A stretch of DNA of 64,000 nt, taken from positions 1 to 64,000 of the forward strand of contig NZ_JMIH01000023.1 in NCBI RefSeq assembly GCF_000714815.1, read 5' to 3'. The position numbers were made by a program, and so were the translations under genes. The DNA comes from Anditalea andensis (GTDB lineage Bacteria; Bacteroidota; Bacteroidia; Cytophagales; Cyclobacteriaceae). How positions within the stretch are numbered: the first letter of the stretch is position 1; the number at the start of each line of letters is the position of its first letter. The notes beneath the pieces were generated by a model. That model was not told where the DNA came from. It saw only the letters and a list, made by a program, of their open reading frames with translations, and did not search any database. This document shows, in pieces, positions 17,575-26,033 of the stretch.

Positions 17575-18723
17575 TCATTTGCAAATTAAACCGTTAGTGA
17601 GTACTACCCTACCTTTCCATCTATTCTTAACAAATATTGAGAAAGCTCCTATTAGAAAGACGGATAGTGGATGGAAAATGCTAATACTAATCATCTCATA
17701 AAATGTCAAGCTTCTATGATAGGATTTCAGGACATTTCCCAATACTTTATAATCCACTCCTATTTTAATCAACCAAAATACGAAAAAAAATACACTGTAT
17801 ACTATAGAGCTCCCTACTAATAATATTGAACCCAATTGTATGGAAGCTATTGAAAAAAAGACTATAGCTGTCATGACATGGAAAAACTGATTGTGTAGCT
17901 TCCACTTACTGGTCCATCTGGCCCTTTGAGCCAGATATAAAGACAGGTTTGTCGTAGGTAAGGTAATCACTAAAGCATCCGCATGATTTACATACCGTAT
18001 ACTATCACCACCATAAGTAGCTGCAATTTTTTTCAATAAAAATTCGTCATCACCTGAAGATATATATTCATTCCCTCTATACCCATCTACTTTATAAAAA
18101 GCTGCTTTTCTATAGACCATATTGGCAGCACTGCACATTAAAGGTTTGTTATTATTGATAAAATAATTTGATACCAAAGTAATGCTTGCCCATTCAGCAA
18201 GCTGATATTTTTCCAGAAAAGTAGTTCCTAGCTTAACAGATACAGGCCCGCAAACCATTTGGATAGCTGGATTTCGAAAAGGAGCCAGCATGGATTCTAA
18301 CACTTTATTGGTCAGTGTACAATCCGCATCAGTCGTATAAATAATATCACTTCTACTGAAGCGTATAGCTGTGGTGAGAACAGCTTTTTTACCTATCCCT
18401 TTATTATTGATGAGTCGCCAATGGCTTAAATTATACTTTTCAATATAGTCTGTGATGATCTGGGTGGAATGATCATCACTATGGTCATTACAAAAAATCA
18501 CTTCTTTGACTAAAATTCCTCGGATTGAATTTAATGACCCTGATAAAACAGCTGCTTCATTTCTAAATGGTATGATTAACGTTACGGCAGGAAGCCTATC
18601 CCACCCCACTTCTTTTCCTGTATTCCACTTGGATAGCAGCTCCTTCATGAGTAAACCATAAAGTAAAATAAAACATACAAAAAATATCAGCATAAAAGTA
18701 AAGTATACAGACAATGCTTGCAA
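17575..18723 (-). CDS. Family 2 glycosyltransferase, membrane-bound
   Basis: A 382-residue GT2 with the same architecture as the second glycosyltransferase of this operon. It has an N-terminal helix (about 5-27), VTLIIPFRNEA (about 48-58), IYTTDADCTLT (DxD, near 120), SGDDEFLLKK (near 213), QRARWTSKW (QxxRW, near 253) and C-terminal helices. It is the first gene of the seven-gene leftward operon and is divergent from ruvC with 91 bases between. The product is probably an envelope or extracellular glycan. Confidence 0.9.
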   Translation of the reverse strand: MQALSVYFTFMLIFFVCFILLYGLLMKELLSKWNTGKEVGWDRLPAVTLIIPFRNEAAVLSGSLNSIRGILVKEVIFCNDHSDDHSTQIITDYIEKYNLSHWRLINNKGIGKKAVLTTAIRFSRSDIIYTTDADCTLTNKVLESMLAPFRNPAIQMVCGPVSVKLGTTFLEKYQLAEWASITLVSNYFINNNKPLMCSAANMVYRKAAFYKVDGYRGNEYISSGDDEFLLKKIAATYGGDSIRYVNHADALVITLPTTNLSLYLAQRARWTSKWKLHNQFFHVMTAIVFFSIASIQLGSILLVGSSIVYSVFFFVFWLIKIGVDYKVLGNVLKSYHRSLTFYEMISISIFHPLSVFLIGAFSIFVKNRWKGRVVLTNGLICK

Positions 18724-18814
18724 AAAGATTCAATATTATTCATAGCCGCAATAGCACAGGAAGAAATTTAACTTTTTTATAAGACTGCTCACTGGATTAA
18801 TATAAATTGCAGCG

Positions 18815-19387
18815 ATGGGTAAAATAGCAAAAATTGAAGTAAAAGAAAAAATAATCCTAGGTATAGATCCCGGTACCAATGTTATGGGATACGGTTTGCT
18901 TATGGTAGAAGGTAAAAGCTGCAGGATCCTGCAATATGGCGTCATCCACCTTAAAAAATATAGTACCCATGAGCTAAAGCTTAAAAAGATATACGAAAGG
19001 ATTACAGGCATCATTGACGAATTCCATCCAGATAGCGTAGCCTTGGAAGCACCTTTCTTTGGGGTGAATGTGCAGTCAATGTTAAAGCTCGGAAGAGCCC
19101 AGGGCGTGGCTATGGCTGCCGCACTGGCTCAGGATATACCCATCACCGAGTATTCCCCAAAAAAGGTAAAGCAATCTGTAACGGGTAATGGTAATGCCTC
19201 AAAAATACAGGTAGCAGAAATGCTGAAAAATTTATTGAACATTGACGAGCTACCAAAGCTTCTGGATGCCACTGATGCACTGGCAGTGGCACTTTGTCAT
19301 CACTTTCATGATGGCAGACTACAGACCAGAGGAAGATCCGCAGGTTGGAAATCCTTTTTAGAAGAAAACCCCAACAGGTTAAAATAG
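18815..19387 (+). CDS. ruvC: Holliday junction resolvase RuvC
   Basis: A 190-residue endonuclease that resolves Holliday junctions made in recombination, working with RuvAB. The acidic active site is visible: [14 protein letters not shown] (Asp near residue 18), VALEAPFF (Glu near 77) and [13 protein letters not shown] (two Asp near 152-155). It is slightly longer than typical, with a basic C-terminal tail. The start at MGKIAKI gives a short N-terminal extension before the first strand. ruvA and ruvB are not in the window. Confidence 0.96.
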   Translation: MGKIAKIEVKEKIILGIDPGTNVMGYGLLMVEGKSCRILQYGVIHLKKYSTHELKLKKIYERITGIIDEFHPDSVALEAPFFGVNVQSMLKLGRAQGVAMAAALAQDIPITEYSPKKVKQSVTGNGNASKIQVAEMLKNLLNIDELPKLLDATDALAVALCHHFHDGRLQTRGRSAGWKSFLEENPNRLK

Positions 19388-19428
19388 CACAAAGAGCCGC
19401 CATTAAAGTTAAGCGCTATCGAGATTCA

Positions 19429-20349
19429 TTACTGCATTCTCAATAATTGTTTTGCCTTTTTTCTTCTATAAAAATAACTGATTATTGGATAAATACACAC
19501 CGCTAACAATATGATCAGGGTTCCTATATAAAACCCGGCCGTCATTTTTTCCTGCTCGCCAAATATGAGCACTGCCAAAATAATACCATAAACAGGCTCC
19601 AGATTTACTGTAAGATTGACTGCAAAAGCGGTCAATCTTTTCATCAGCTCTACAGATACTGAAAAGGCATATACGGTACAAACACCAGCCAAGATTAAAA
19701 GCCAAAGCCAGTCATACCCCTCTAGTTTGAGCTGAAGCCCCTGCCCTTCGGTAGTAAGAAAACGGGAATAAACAGGGAAGAAAAGTACAGTGAACATACA
19801 TGCCCCTACCATTTCATAAAATGTCAGAATGAAAGGGCTGTGCCTTTTGATCAATTTAGCGTTTATAACTGTAAATAGTGCTCCTAGAAAAGCGGACGTG
19901 ATGGCCATCGTCAGTCCCACCCAATATCCAAATTCAAACCTGAAAATCACATAAAGTCCAGAGATCACTACTAAACCTAATAAGATTTCATACCATTTTA
20001 ATTTGGTCTTATTGGCTATGGGTTCTAAAAAAGCTGTCCATAATGTACACGTAGCAAACCCCGCTAGGGCAACTGATACCGTAGCGGCTCTAGCGGCCCA
20101 AAAAAACAATATCCAATGAATGGCAATGATAAATCCTGTCGCTACTATCTTTATTACCTGGTCAGGCGGAAGTCCGATTTTTGTCTTTTTAATCAAAAAA
20201 ATCAGTCCAATAGCCGTACTAGCCATCAAGGTCCTGTAAAACACAATCTCCACTGCAGGAACTGAAATCAACACCCCCAATATAGCGGTAAATCCCCAGA
20301 TCAAAACCACAAAATGGAGCATAGCGTAATCTTTAGCAGATCCTTCCAT
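19429..20349 (-). CDS. EamA/DMT family transporter
   Basis: A 306-residue inner-membrane protein with ten predicted transmembrane helices in two five-helix EamA repeats (about 10-145 and 155-290). The second repeat holds the usual LNLTVNLEPVYGIILAVLIFGEQ, the drug/metabolite signature near residue 240-262. The tail is basic (YRRKKAKQ). It exports or exchanges small metabolites; the substrate cannot be told. It overlaps the LptF/LptG-type gene by one base and is the last gene of the tgt operon. Confidence 0.92.
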   Translation of the reverse strand: MEGSAKDYAMLHFVVLIWGFTAILGVLISVPAVEIVFYRTLMASTAIGLIFLIKKTKIGLPPDQVIKIVATGFIIAIHWILFFWAARAATVSVALAGFATCTLWTAFLEPIANKTKLKWYEILLGLVVISGLYVIFRFEFGYWVGLTMAITSAFLGALFTVINAKLIKRHSPFILTFYEMVGACMFTVLFFPVYSRFLTTEGQGLQLKLEGYDWLWLLILAGVCTVYAFSVSVELMKRLTAFAVNLTVNLEPVYGIILAVLIFGEQEKMTAGFYIGTLIILLAVCIYPIISYFYRRKKAKQLLRMQ

Positions 20350-21422
20350 TACCTAGGAACAGTTTTATACATGACTAAACCAGTGATGGCAAATACAATG
20401 TTAGGCAACCATACCATAAAAAGTGGATACTGGGCACCAGCCTCCGCAAAGGTTCTTGATAACAAATAAAAGATTATATAGACAAATGCCAATCCAAAAC
20501 CCATGGCAATTTTGAAACCGGAGCCACCCCTGGTTTTTTTAGAGGATACGATCACACCAATAAATGTAAGAATGATGGCTGCAAAAGGAGACATGAAACG
20601 GATATATCGTTCTATCTTATAGAAATTGACATTGTCCGCTCCCCTATCCTCTAATATCTGTATTTGATGAGTAAGATCAGGCAATATCAAGGTTTCATGG
20701 TGATTTTTGGGCAGATCGAAATCTTTGGGCGTAATAGATAATACGGTATCTAAAGATTCCCCCACTGTATAAGCTTCACCCATCTCCTCAAGCACCCTGA
20801 TCCTGTAATTTTTTACACTCCAGGCCAGCTTAGTAGTATCCCATATGATCCTATCAGCAGACAGTTTGGTGATAAGACGCCCCCCCTCTATCTGCTCCAA
20901 AGTAAAATTATACCCCACATCCCCTGATGGATAGTATCTGGAAAGATAAGCATACACATCTGGAGCTACTTTAATGTGAATATTCTGCTTATCAAAAGTC
21001 CTGTTATCTTCCAAAAATTCTGTTTTAAACTGTGATACCCCTCCAGTAGCAAGAGGTAACACCCATCCATTAAGCAGAAAACTAACTATGGCAATTAAGA
21101 TGGCTGAAATTATAAATGGTACCAGCATTCTCAAAAAGCTAACCCCGCTGCTAAGGATAGCTATGATTTCTGTCCTTCCCGCCATTTTGGAAGTGATGAA
21201 GATCACACTTATAAATACAGTAATGGGTGTTAAGAGATTGTTTAGATAAAGCCCATAATTGAGCATGTACTTTATAATTTCATTTCCAGGGACATTATAC
21301 CTTATAAAAGCATCATTTTTCTCGGTAAAATCAAGCACCAAGACTATAAGGATCAGCATTAAAACCACAAAAAAATAAGTTTTGAGAAAATCCTTAATGA
21401 TGAGCTTATCTAAAATTTTCAT
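20349..21422 (-). CDS. LptF/LptG family permease
   Basis: A 357-residue permease of the lipopolysaccharide export ABC transporter (LptB2FG), which pulls LPS from the inner membrane toward the LptC-A-D bridge. Helices lie at about 12-32, 55-80, 100-120, then a large periplasmic beta-jellyroll-like domain (about 125-260), then three more helices (about 270-350). The beginning MKILDKLIIKDFLKTYFFV is typical. LptF and LptG cannot be separated by eye. It lies 4 bases after tgt. Confidence 0.93.
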   Translation of the reverse strand: MKILDKLIIKDFLKTYFFVVLMLILIVLVLDFTEKNDAFIRYNVPGNEIIKYMLNYGLYLNNLLTPITVFISVIFITSKMAGRTEIIAILSSGVSFLRMLVPFIISAILIAIVSFLLNGWVLPLATGGVSQFKTEFLEDNRTFDKQNIHIKVAPDVYAYLSRYYPSGDVGYNFTLEQIEGGRLITKLSADRIIWDTTKLAWSVKNYRIRVLEEMGEAYTVGESLDTVLSITPKDFDLPKNHHETLILPDLTHQIQILEDRGADNVNFYKIERYIRFMSPFAAIILTFIGVIVSSKKTRGGSGFKIAMGFGLAFVYIIFYLLSRTFAEAGAQYPLFMVWLPNIVFAITGLVMYKTVPR

Positions 21423-21426
21423 AGAG

Positions 21427-22557
21427 TTATAATCGTGTACTTACTTTTTTCACCATCATGTCCTTCCATGTGGCAAATTCTCCTGTTTGGATTTTTTCCC
21501 TAGCCTGGCCTACCAACCAAAGGTAGAAGCTTAAATTATGGATACTGGCTATCTGTGCCGCCAGAATTTCCTTGCTTACGGTCAAATGTCTTAAATAAGC
21601 TTTGGAATAAAAGGTACTTACATAGCTATTGATGTTGGGATCTATTGGAGAGAAGTCATCCTTCCACTTTTCGTTCCTCATGTTCATGATTCCTTCACTT
21701 GTAAATAACATGCCATTCCTAGCATTTCTTGTCGGCATCACGCAGTCAAACATATCTACGCCCAATGCTATCCCTTCCAGAATATTGGCAGGTGTGCCTA
21801 CACCCATTAGGTACCTGGGCTTATCTGTAGGTAGGATATCAGTGACCAACTCTGTCATCTCATACATCATCTCTGCCGGTTCTCCCACAGATAGACCGCC
21901 GATAGCATTGCCATCCCTGCCACATGAGGCAATGAATTCAGCTGACTGCTTTCTCAAATCTTTATAAACACTTCCCTGCACAATAGGAAATAAAGTCTGA
22001 CTGTAACCATATTTCCCCTCGGTAGTATCAAACCTTTCTATGCACCTCTTTAACCACCTATGGGTCATATGCATGGATTTTTCGGCATAGTTATATTCAC
22101 ATGGATATGGCGTACACTCGTCAAAAGCCATTATGATATCCGCACCGATCGTTCTCTGAATATCCATTACATTCTCTGGCGAAAAATGGTGTTTAGATCC
22201 GTCTATGTGGCTTTTAAACATCACGCCTTCTTCAGCTATCTTCCTTGTACCGGACAATGAAAAAACTTGGTATCCTCCACTGTCTGTAAGTATAGGCCTA
22301 CTCCAGCCATTAAATTTATGAAGGCCTCCTGCTTTTTCCAGAACATCTAGGCCTGGCCTTAAATACAAATGATAAGTGTTTCCTAATATAATCTGAGCTT
22401 TGACATCATAGGTCAGCTCTCTCTGATGTACTGCTTTAACAGAACCCGCGGTTCCTACTGGCATAAATATAGGCGTCTCTATATCCCCATGATCAGTTTT
22501 GACCAATCCAGCTCTTGCCTTACTCTTTGGATCTGTAGCTTCTATTGTAAATTTCAT
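21427..22557 (-). CDS. tgt: Queuine tRNA-guanine transglycosylase
   Basis: A 376-residue enzyme that swaps the wobble guanine of GUN-anticodon tRNAs for preQ1 in queuosine synthesis. Visible motifs: TPIFMPVGTAGSVKAV near residue 29, LTDSGGYQVFSLSG (catalytic Asp near 90), IIMAFDECTPYP, QGSVYKDLR and GGLSVGEP, and the nucleophile Asp in MFDCVMPTRNARNG (about 265-280). The zinc-site cysteines near 302-307 of E. coli Tgt are not obvious here: the segment reads NMRNEKWKDDFSPIDPN. It heads the tgt/LptFG/EamA operon, and a structured GC-rich element lies directly upstream. Confidence 0.96.
   Translation of the reverse strand: MKFTIEATDPKSKARAGLVKTDHGDIETPIFMPVGTAGSVKAVHQRELTYDVKAQIILGNTYHLYLRPGLDVLEKAGGLHKFNGWSRPILTDSGGYQVFSLSGTRKIAEEGVMFKSHIDGSKHHFSPENVMDIQRTIGADIIMAFDECTPYPCEYNYAEKSMHMTHRWLKRCIERFDTTEGKYGYSQTLFPIVQGSVYKDLRKQSAEFIASCGRDGNAIGGLSVGEPAEMMYEMTELVTDILPTDKPRYLMGVGTPANILEGIALGVDMFDCVMPTRNARNGMLFTSEGIMNMRNEKWKDDFSPIDPNINSYVSTFYSKAYLRHLTVSKEILAAQIASIHNLSFYLWLVGQAREKIQTGEFATWKDMMVKKVSTRL
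22526..22555 (+). promoter_or_regulatory. Possible rightward promoter inside the 5' end of tgt
   Basis: TTTG (22526-22529), 18 bases, TAAATTTC (22548-22555) on the plus strand. The -7 box is one base off the consensus and the spacer one base short. It would start transcription near 22562, just before the structured element. Confidence 0.3.
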
Positions 22558-22580
22558 TTGCTGGTAATTGTGTTTTTATG

Positions 22581-22729
22581 TCAGACCCGATTGCCTCAGG
22601 AATGGTGTAATCTCGCAGGATAGGACATGGGGTTCCGATAACTCTCTTCGGGCTCCCCGTATGTAACTTTGACCCTGTTCCATTTCTGTATTAGCCTATC
22701 TATAAGTATTTTTTATAAAGGCTTCTGAT
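22581..22729. ncRNA. GC-rich structured element, candidate small RNA or leader
   Basis: In otherwise AT-rich intergenic DNA this block is about half G+C and folds into a long rod. The pairs are CAGGAATGG (22597-22605) with CCATTTCTG (22680-22688), CAGG (22616-22619) with CCTG (22674-22677), ACAT-GGGG (22625-22632) with CCCC-gt-ATGT (22655-22664), and CCGA (22635-22638) with TCGG (22648-22651). Outer TCAGA (22581-22585) can meet TCTGA near 22724-22728. Two wobble pairs (G-U, U-G) form only if the plus strand is the RNA, yet the element also lies in the tgt leader on the minus strand. The family is not recognised. Confidence 0.5.
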
Positions 22730-22803
22730 CATTTTCTATCCTCAACAATAATGTTTTAAATGTCAAGGTTCCTATTTAATAAATTTTAATTTTAATAACG
22801 CTG

Positions 22804-22811
22804 CAAAAATA
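22804..22811 (-). promoter_or_regulatory. Possible -7 box for tgt
   Basis: The minus strand reads TATTTTTG, a perfect TAnnTTTG box. No good TTTG box lies 19 bases upstream. If used, the tgt leader would be about 240 bases and would contain the structured element. Confidence 0.4.
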
Positions 22812-22875
22812 TAAGCTTATACTTAAAAGAGTTGCTGAAATTGATTTTATCTTTAAGCAGAATTAGAAAATAAGC

Positions 22876-24009
22876 ATGATCATTATAGGTTTGGGGTCCG
22901 TTTTTTTAACGGCGATGGTATTTCAACTCATATATTTAATATTTATCTATGGACGGCTGGCATTTTTTTTCCGTCCTGCTAACAAAGCAATAGTAGTAGA
23001 TCTAGAAATGGAACCAGTGACAATTATAATAGCTGCTAGAAACGAAAAAGAAAATCTGGAAAAACTCATTCCCTTATTGGAAGAACAAGATTACCCTTCT
23101 TTTGAAATCATGATTGTAAATGATAGGTCCAAAGACGGTACCAGTGAGCTTTTGGAGAATTTTATGGGAAGGTTTCGTAATTTACGTACCGTGACCATTA
23201 CTTATTTGCCACGACATGTAACTGCTAAAAAATATGCCATTACACTGGGCATTAAAGTGGCTAAAAATGACGTTATACTCCTTACGGATGCTGATTGCAC
23301 GCCAGTGTCTAAAAATTGGATCAAATTAATGACTGCTCCTGTGAGACAGCAAAAGAAAGCTTTTGCTATAGGATATGGTGCTTACCGTAAGCTACCCGGC
23401 ATATTAAACAAGATGATCCAGTTTGATACATTATTTACAGCACTTCAGTATATGTCTTTTGGTCTTTGGAAGGCACCTTACATGGCCGTAGGCAGAAACC
23501 TTAGCTATCGAAAGAGTTTCTTTATGGAAAAAAAGGCTTTTAATGGTCTCTGGCATATCGAAGGTGGAGATGATGATCTATATATCAATAAATATGCTAC
23601 AGGCAAAAACACAAGCTTTGTCATAGATCCTGAAAGTATTACTGTATCCGAACCAAAAACCACTTATCAGGATTATAATAAACAGAAAAAGCGTCACTAT
23701 CATGCCGGCAAATATTATAAAACTATAGATAAATTGAAGATAGGCCTGTTTGCATTGAGCCATTTATTATTTTGGCTTTCAGGTGCAGCGCTGATCTTCT
23801 TCAGCCAGGACTGGAGAATATATGTAGTGGTAGGGATTTTGATGATATTCAGGATCTTGTTAGTGTACAAAGTATTCCGTGGCGCAAAAGAAAATTTAGA
23901 AGGGAAAAATAAAGTCTGGTGGACTATATTTTTCGATTTCATGTATTTAGGTTATTTTTGGTTCATGGGAACCAAAGGTTACCTATCAAAAGAAGTTAAA
24001 TGGAAATAA
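22876..24009 (+). CDS. Family 2 glycosyltransferase, membrane-bound
   Basis: A 377-residue GT2 related in layout to the two in the 12.5-18.7 kb operon. It has an N-terminal helix (about 2-27), VTIIIAARNEKENLEKLIPLL (about 49 onward), ILLTDADCTPVS (DxD, near 135), GGDDDLYINK (near 235) and a degenerate QKKRHYHAGK where relatives have QxxRW; helices follow at about 290-375. The Trp of QxxRW being replaced hints at a non-processive enzyme. It overlaps the downstream sigma factor gene by 10 bases. Confidence 0.9.
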   Translation: MIIIGLGSVFLTAMVFQLIYLIFIYGRLAFFFRPANKAIVVDLEMEPVTIIIAARNEKENLEKLIPLLEEQDYPSFEIMIVNDRSKDGTSELLENFMGRFRNLRTVTITYLPRHVTAKKYAITLGIKVAKNDVILLTDADCTPVSKNWIKLMTAPVRQQKKAFAIGYGAYRKLPGILNKMIQFDTLFTALQYMSFGLWKAPYMAVGRNLSYRKSFFMEKKAFNGLWHIEGGDDDLYINKYATGKNTSFVIDPESITVSEPKTTYQDYNKQKKRHYHAGKYYKTIDKLKIGLFALSHLLFWLSGAALIFFSQDWRIYVVVGILMIFRILLVYKVFRGAKENLEGKNKVWWTIFFDFMYLGYFWFMGTKGYLSKEVKWK

Positions 24010-24611
24010 ACGAAAAAGGTTTTTCAGATAAAGCTTTAGAAGATTTCGAACTGATAGACAGAGCGGTGGTCCAAAAAGACCAGCAGGCTTTTGCTACCTT
24101 AATGAAACGGTATAAAAAAGCAGTCTATTTTATGATTTTAAAAATGATCAGAGATGCTGATGATGCTGATGACCTGACTATGGAGGCTTTTGCCAAGGCC
24201 TTTAAAAACCTGCATAAGTTCAAAAAAGACTATACTTTTAGTACCTGGCTATTCAGAATCGCCACTAACAATACCATCGACTTTATCCGTAAGAAAAAAC
24301 TGAAGACGATGAGCCTAAACAATACCCTCACTGATGATGGCGGCAACAGCGTCAATATCGATGTGGAGGATGATGATAACAATCCCCAAGATGAATTTAT
24401 CAGAACCCAGCGGATAGAGATGGTACGGATCTTTGTGGACAAGCTACCTGCCAAATACAGGAAACTCGTGAAGCTAAGATACTTTGATGAACTGTCTTAT
24501 GACGAAATAGCTGAAGAACTCGATAAGCCCCTGGGAACAGTCAAAGCCCAGCTGCACAGATCGAGAGAGCTACTGTATGAAATCGCGCAGGGAAAAAACA
24601 AGCATATATAG
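24000..24611 (+). CDS. ECF-type RNA polymerase sigma factor
   Basis: A 203-residue sigma-70 family protein with only regions 2 and 4. Region 2 spans about 25-95 (LMKRYKKAVYFMILKMIRD, then DDLTMEAFAKAFKNLHKF, then FSTWLFRIATNNTIDFIRKKK). A polar, Asp/Asn-rich linker (about 103-135) leads to region 4 (LPAKYRKLVKLRYFDELSYDEIAEEL and LGTVKAQLHRSRELL). No anti-sigma gene follows, which is unusual for ECF factors. The start overlaps the glycosyltransferase gene by 10 bases, and rsmG follows after 59 bases. Confidence 0.93.
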   Translation: MEINEKGFSDKALEDFELIDRAVVQKDQQAFATLMKRYKKAVYFMILKMIRDADDADDLTMEAFAKAFKNLHKFKKDYTFSTWLFRIATNNTIDFIRKKKLKTMSLNNTLTDDGGNSVNIDVEDDDNNPQDEFIRTQRIEMVRIFVDKLPAKYRKLVKLRYFDELSYDEIAEELDKPLGTVKAQLHRSRELLYEIAQGKNKHI

Positions 24612-24670
24612 CCTCAGATATCTTATTATTAATCCATTCACCGGAAACGGAAATTTCTTACCCACCCCAT

Positions 24671-25315
24671 ATGTCTCAAGCAGTTGATATTTTATTCCAT
24701 TATTTTCCTGATCTTACGGAGCAGCAGAAGCAGCAATTTACAAAACTGGGGCCCCTGTATGAGGACTGGAACAGCAAAATCAATGTCATCAGCCGTAAGG
24801 ATATGGAACATTTTTACACCAAGCATGTCTTGCACTCACTTGGTATAGCTAAAGTAATGAAATTTGAGCCCGGCACTAAGATATTGGATATCGGTACAGG
24901 AGGAGGATTTCCCGGCATACCATTAGCCATCATGTTTCCTGAAACCCATTTCCATCTAGTAGATTCCATCGGAAAAAAGATTACTGTGGTAAAAGATGTG
25001 GTAAAACAACTCAAGCTACAGAATGTAGAAGCACAGCAAACGCGTGCTGAAGACCTGGTCAGAAAATATGATTTCATCGTCAGCAGAGCGGTTACCCGTT
25101 TTGCCAATATGATGCCCTGGGTCAAGGGCAAGTTTAAAAAAGAAGACTTCAATGAATTCCAAAACGGCATGTTCTTTCTAAAAGGCGGAGAAGTGGACGA
25201 AGAAATGGAAGAAAGGCAGGTATCCTATGTAAGTTATCATTTAGAAGACTACTTCAAAGAAGATTTCTTTGAGACTAAGAAGGTGGTATATGTGCCCTGG
25301 GAGGGAAAGAGGTAG
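24671..25315 (+). CDS. rsmG: 16S rRNA m7G527 methyltransferase RsmG
   Basis: A 214-residue SAM-dependent methyltransferase that modifies G527 of 16S rRNA. The SAM-binding motif ILDIGTGGGFPGIPLA (about residues 74-89) and the next strand FHLVDSIGKKITVVKDVV are clear, followed by VSRAVTRF near 137. Length is normal. It is the last gene of the GT2-sigma-rsmG unit and converges on the Uma2 genes. Loss of this gene gives low-level streptomycin resistance in other bacteria. Confidence 0.95.
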   Translation: MSQAVDILFHYFPDLTEQQKQQFTKLGPLYEDWNSKINVISRKDMEHFYTKHVLHSLGIAKVMKFEPGTKILDIGTGGGFPGIPLAIMFPETHFHLVDSIGKKITVVKDVVKQLKLQNVEAQQTRAEDLVRKYDFIVSRAVTRFANMMPWVKGKFKKEDFNEFQNGMFFLKGGEVDEEMEERQVSYVSYHLEDYFKEDFFETKKVVYVPWEGKR

Positions 25316-25373
25316 GTTGGAGTAGCAATATATTAGTATCAAGGAAATTGTGGTATTTAGTATGTATTTACGG

Positions 25374-25988
25374 TCAGACAGAACCGAGATCTTCAAACAC
25401 TTCATCCAGATCGAGTTGAAAGCCTTCTATACAGGAAGAGGCTATCACCTCTCCTGAGGTAAACAATTTTGACGGAATAAATTTTCCATCCTTTAAAGTA
25501 TATATCATTAGCGTCTGCTCTTCTGGATGTATTATCCAATATTCTTTTACACCACTCTCTTCATAGACTTCATATTTATTTTGAAGCTCTTTTTTATTGT
25601 TGCCCGGAGAAAGGATCTCCATTACGAGATCAGGAGCGCCAATGCACCCTGCTTCATCCAAATTTCCTGAATCGCAAACTACACAAATATCAGGTTGCAC
25701 TACCGTAAATATCTCATTATTCCTTTTGGAATGTACAGGCAAGCGCACATCGAAAGGTGCACTGAAGCCTTTGCATTTTTTCCCCTTCAAAAATTCATAA
25801 AGTTTTCCTGAGATCGTAAATGAGATTTTTTGATGGTTCAATCTCGGTGCTGCAGCTTGCCTAAAAACTTTACCTTTAATCAATTCTACCATCCCCTCAA
25901 TATCCCATGTCAGATAGTCTGCATAGGAGTATCTCCCATAGGAAGTAAATGGCTCCTCTAAATAGTTTTTATCTTCCCTTGTGCGCAT
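25374..25988 (-). CDS. Uma2 family (DUF820) putative nuclease, copy 1
   Basis: A 204-residue PD-(D/E)XK-fold protein. The core is PDLVMEILSPGNNKK (Asp and Glu, about residues 122-136) with the following KYEVYEESGVKEYWIIHPEE (Lys, then the GV-EYWII signature). Uma2 proteins are abundant in Cyanobacteria and some Bacteroidetes; their biological role is unclear. It lies 45 bases after a paralogue on the same strand. The 5' ends share 71 identical bases (25888-25958 and 26542-26612). Confidence 0.9.
   Translation of the reverse strand: MRTREDKNYLEEPFTSYGRYSYADYLTWDIEGMVELIKGKVFRQAAAPRLNHQKISFTISGKLYEFLKGKKCKGFSAPFDVRLPVHSKRNNEIFTVVQPDICVVCDSGNLDEAGCIGAPDLVMEILSPGNNKKELQNKYEVYEESGVKEYWIIHPEEQTLMIYTLKDGKFIPSKLFTSGEVIASSCIEGFQLDLDEVFEDLGSV
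25888..25958 (-). repeat. 71-base exact direct repeat, copy A
   Basis: This block in the 5' part of Uma2 copy 1 is identical to 26542-26612 in copy 2, while flanking sequence has diverged at many positions including synonymous sites. Confidence 0.85.
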
Positions 25989-26033
25989 AGGTTATCCAAA
26001 TTTAAATGTGATCAGAATTTAAGACATTACATA

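Noticed and set aside
22576-22683. 35-codon frame on the minus strand inside the structured element
   Set aside because: No promoter or start signal of its own, Arg- and Ser-rich random-looking product, and the high GC content is better explained by RNA structure; kept only as a remote possibility.
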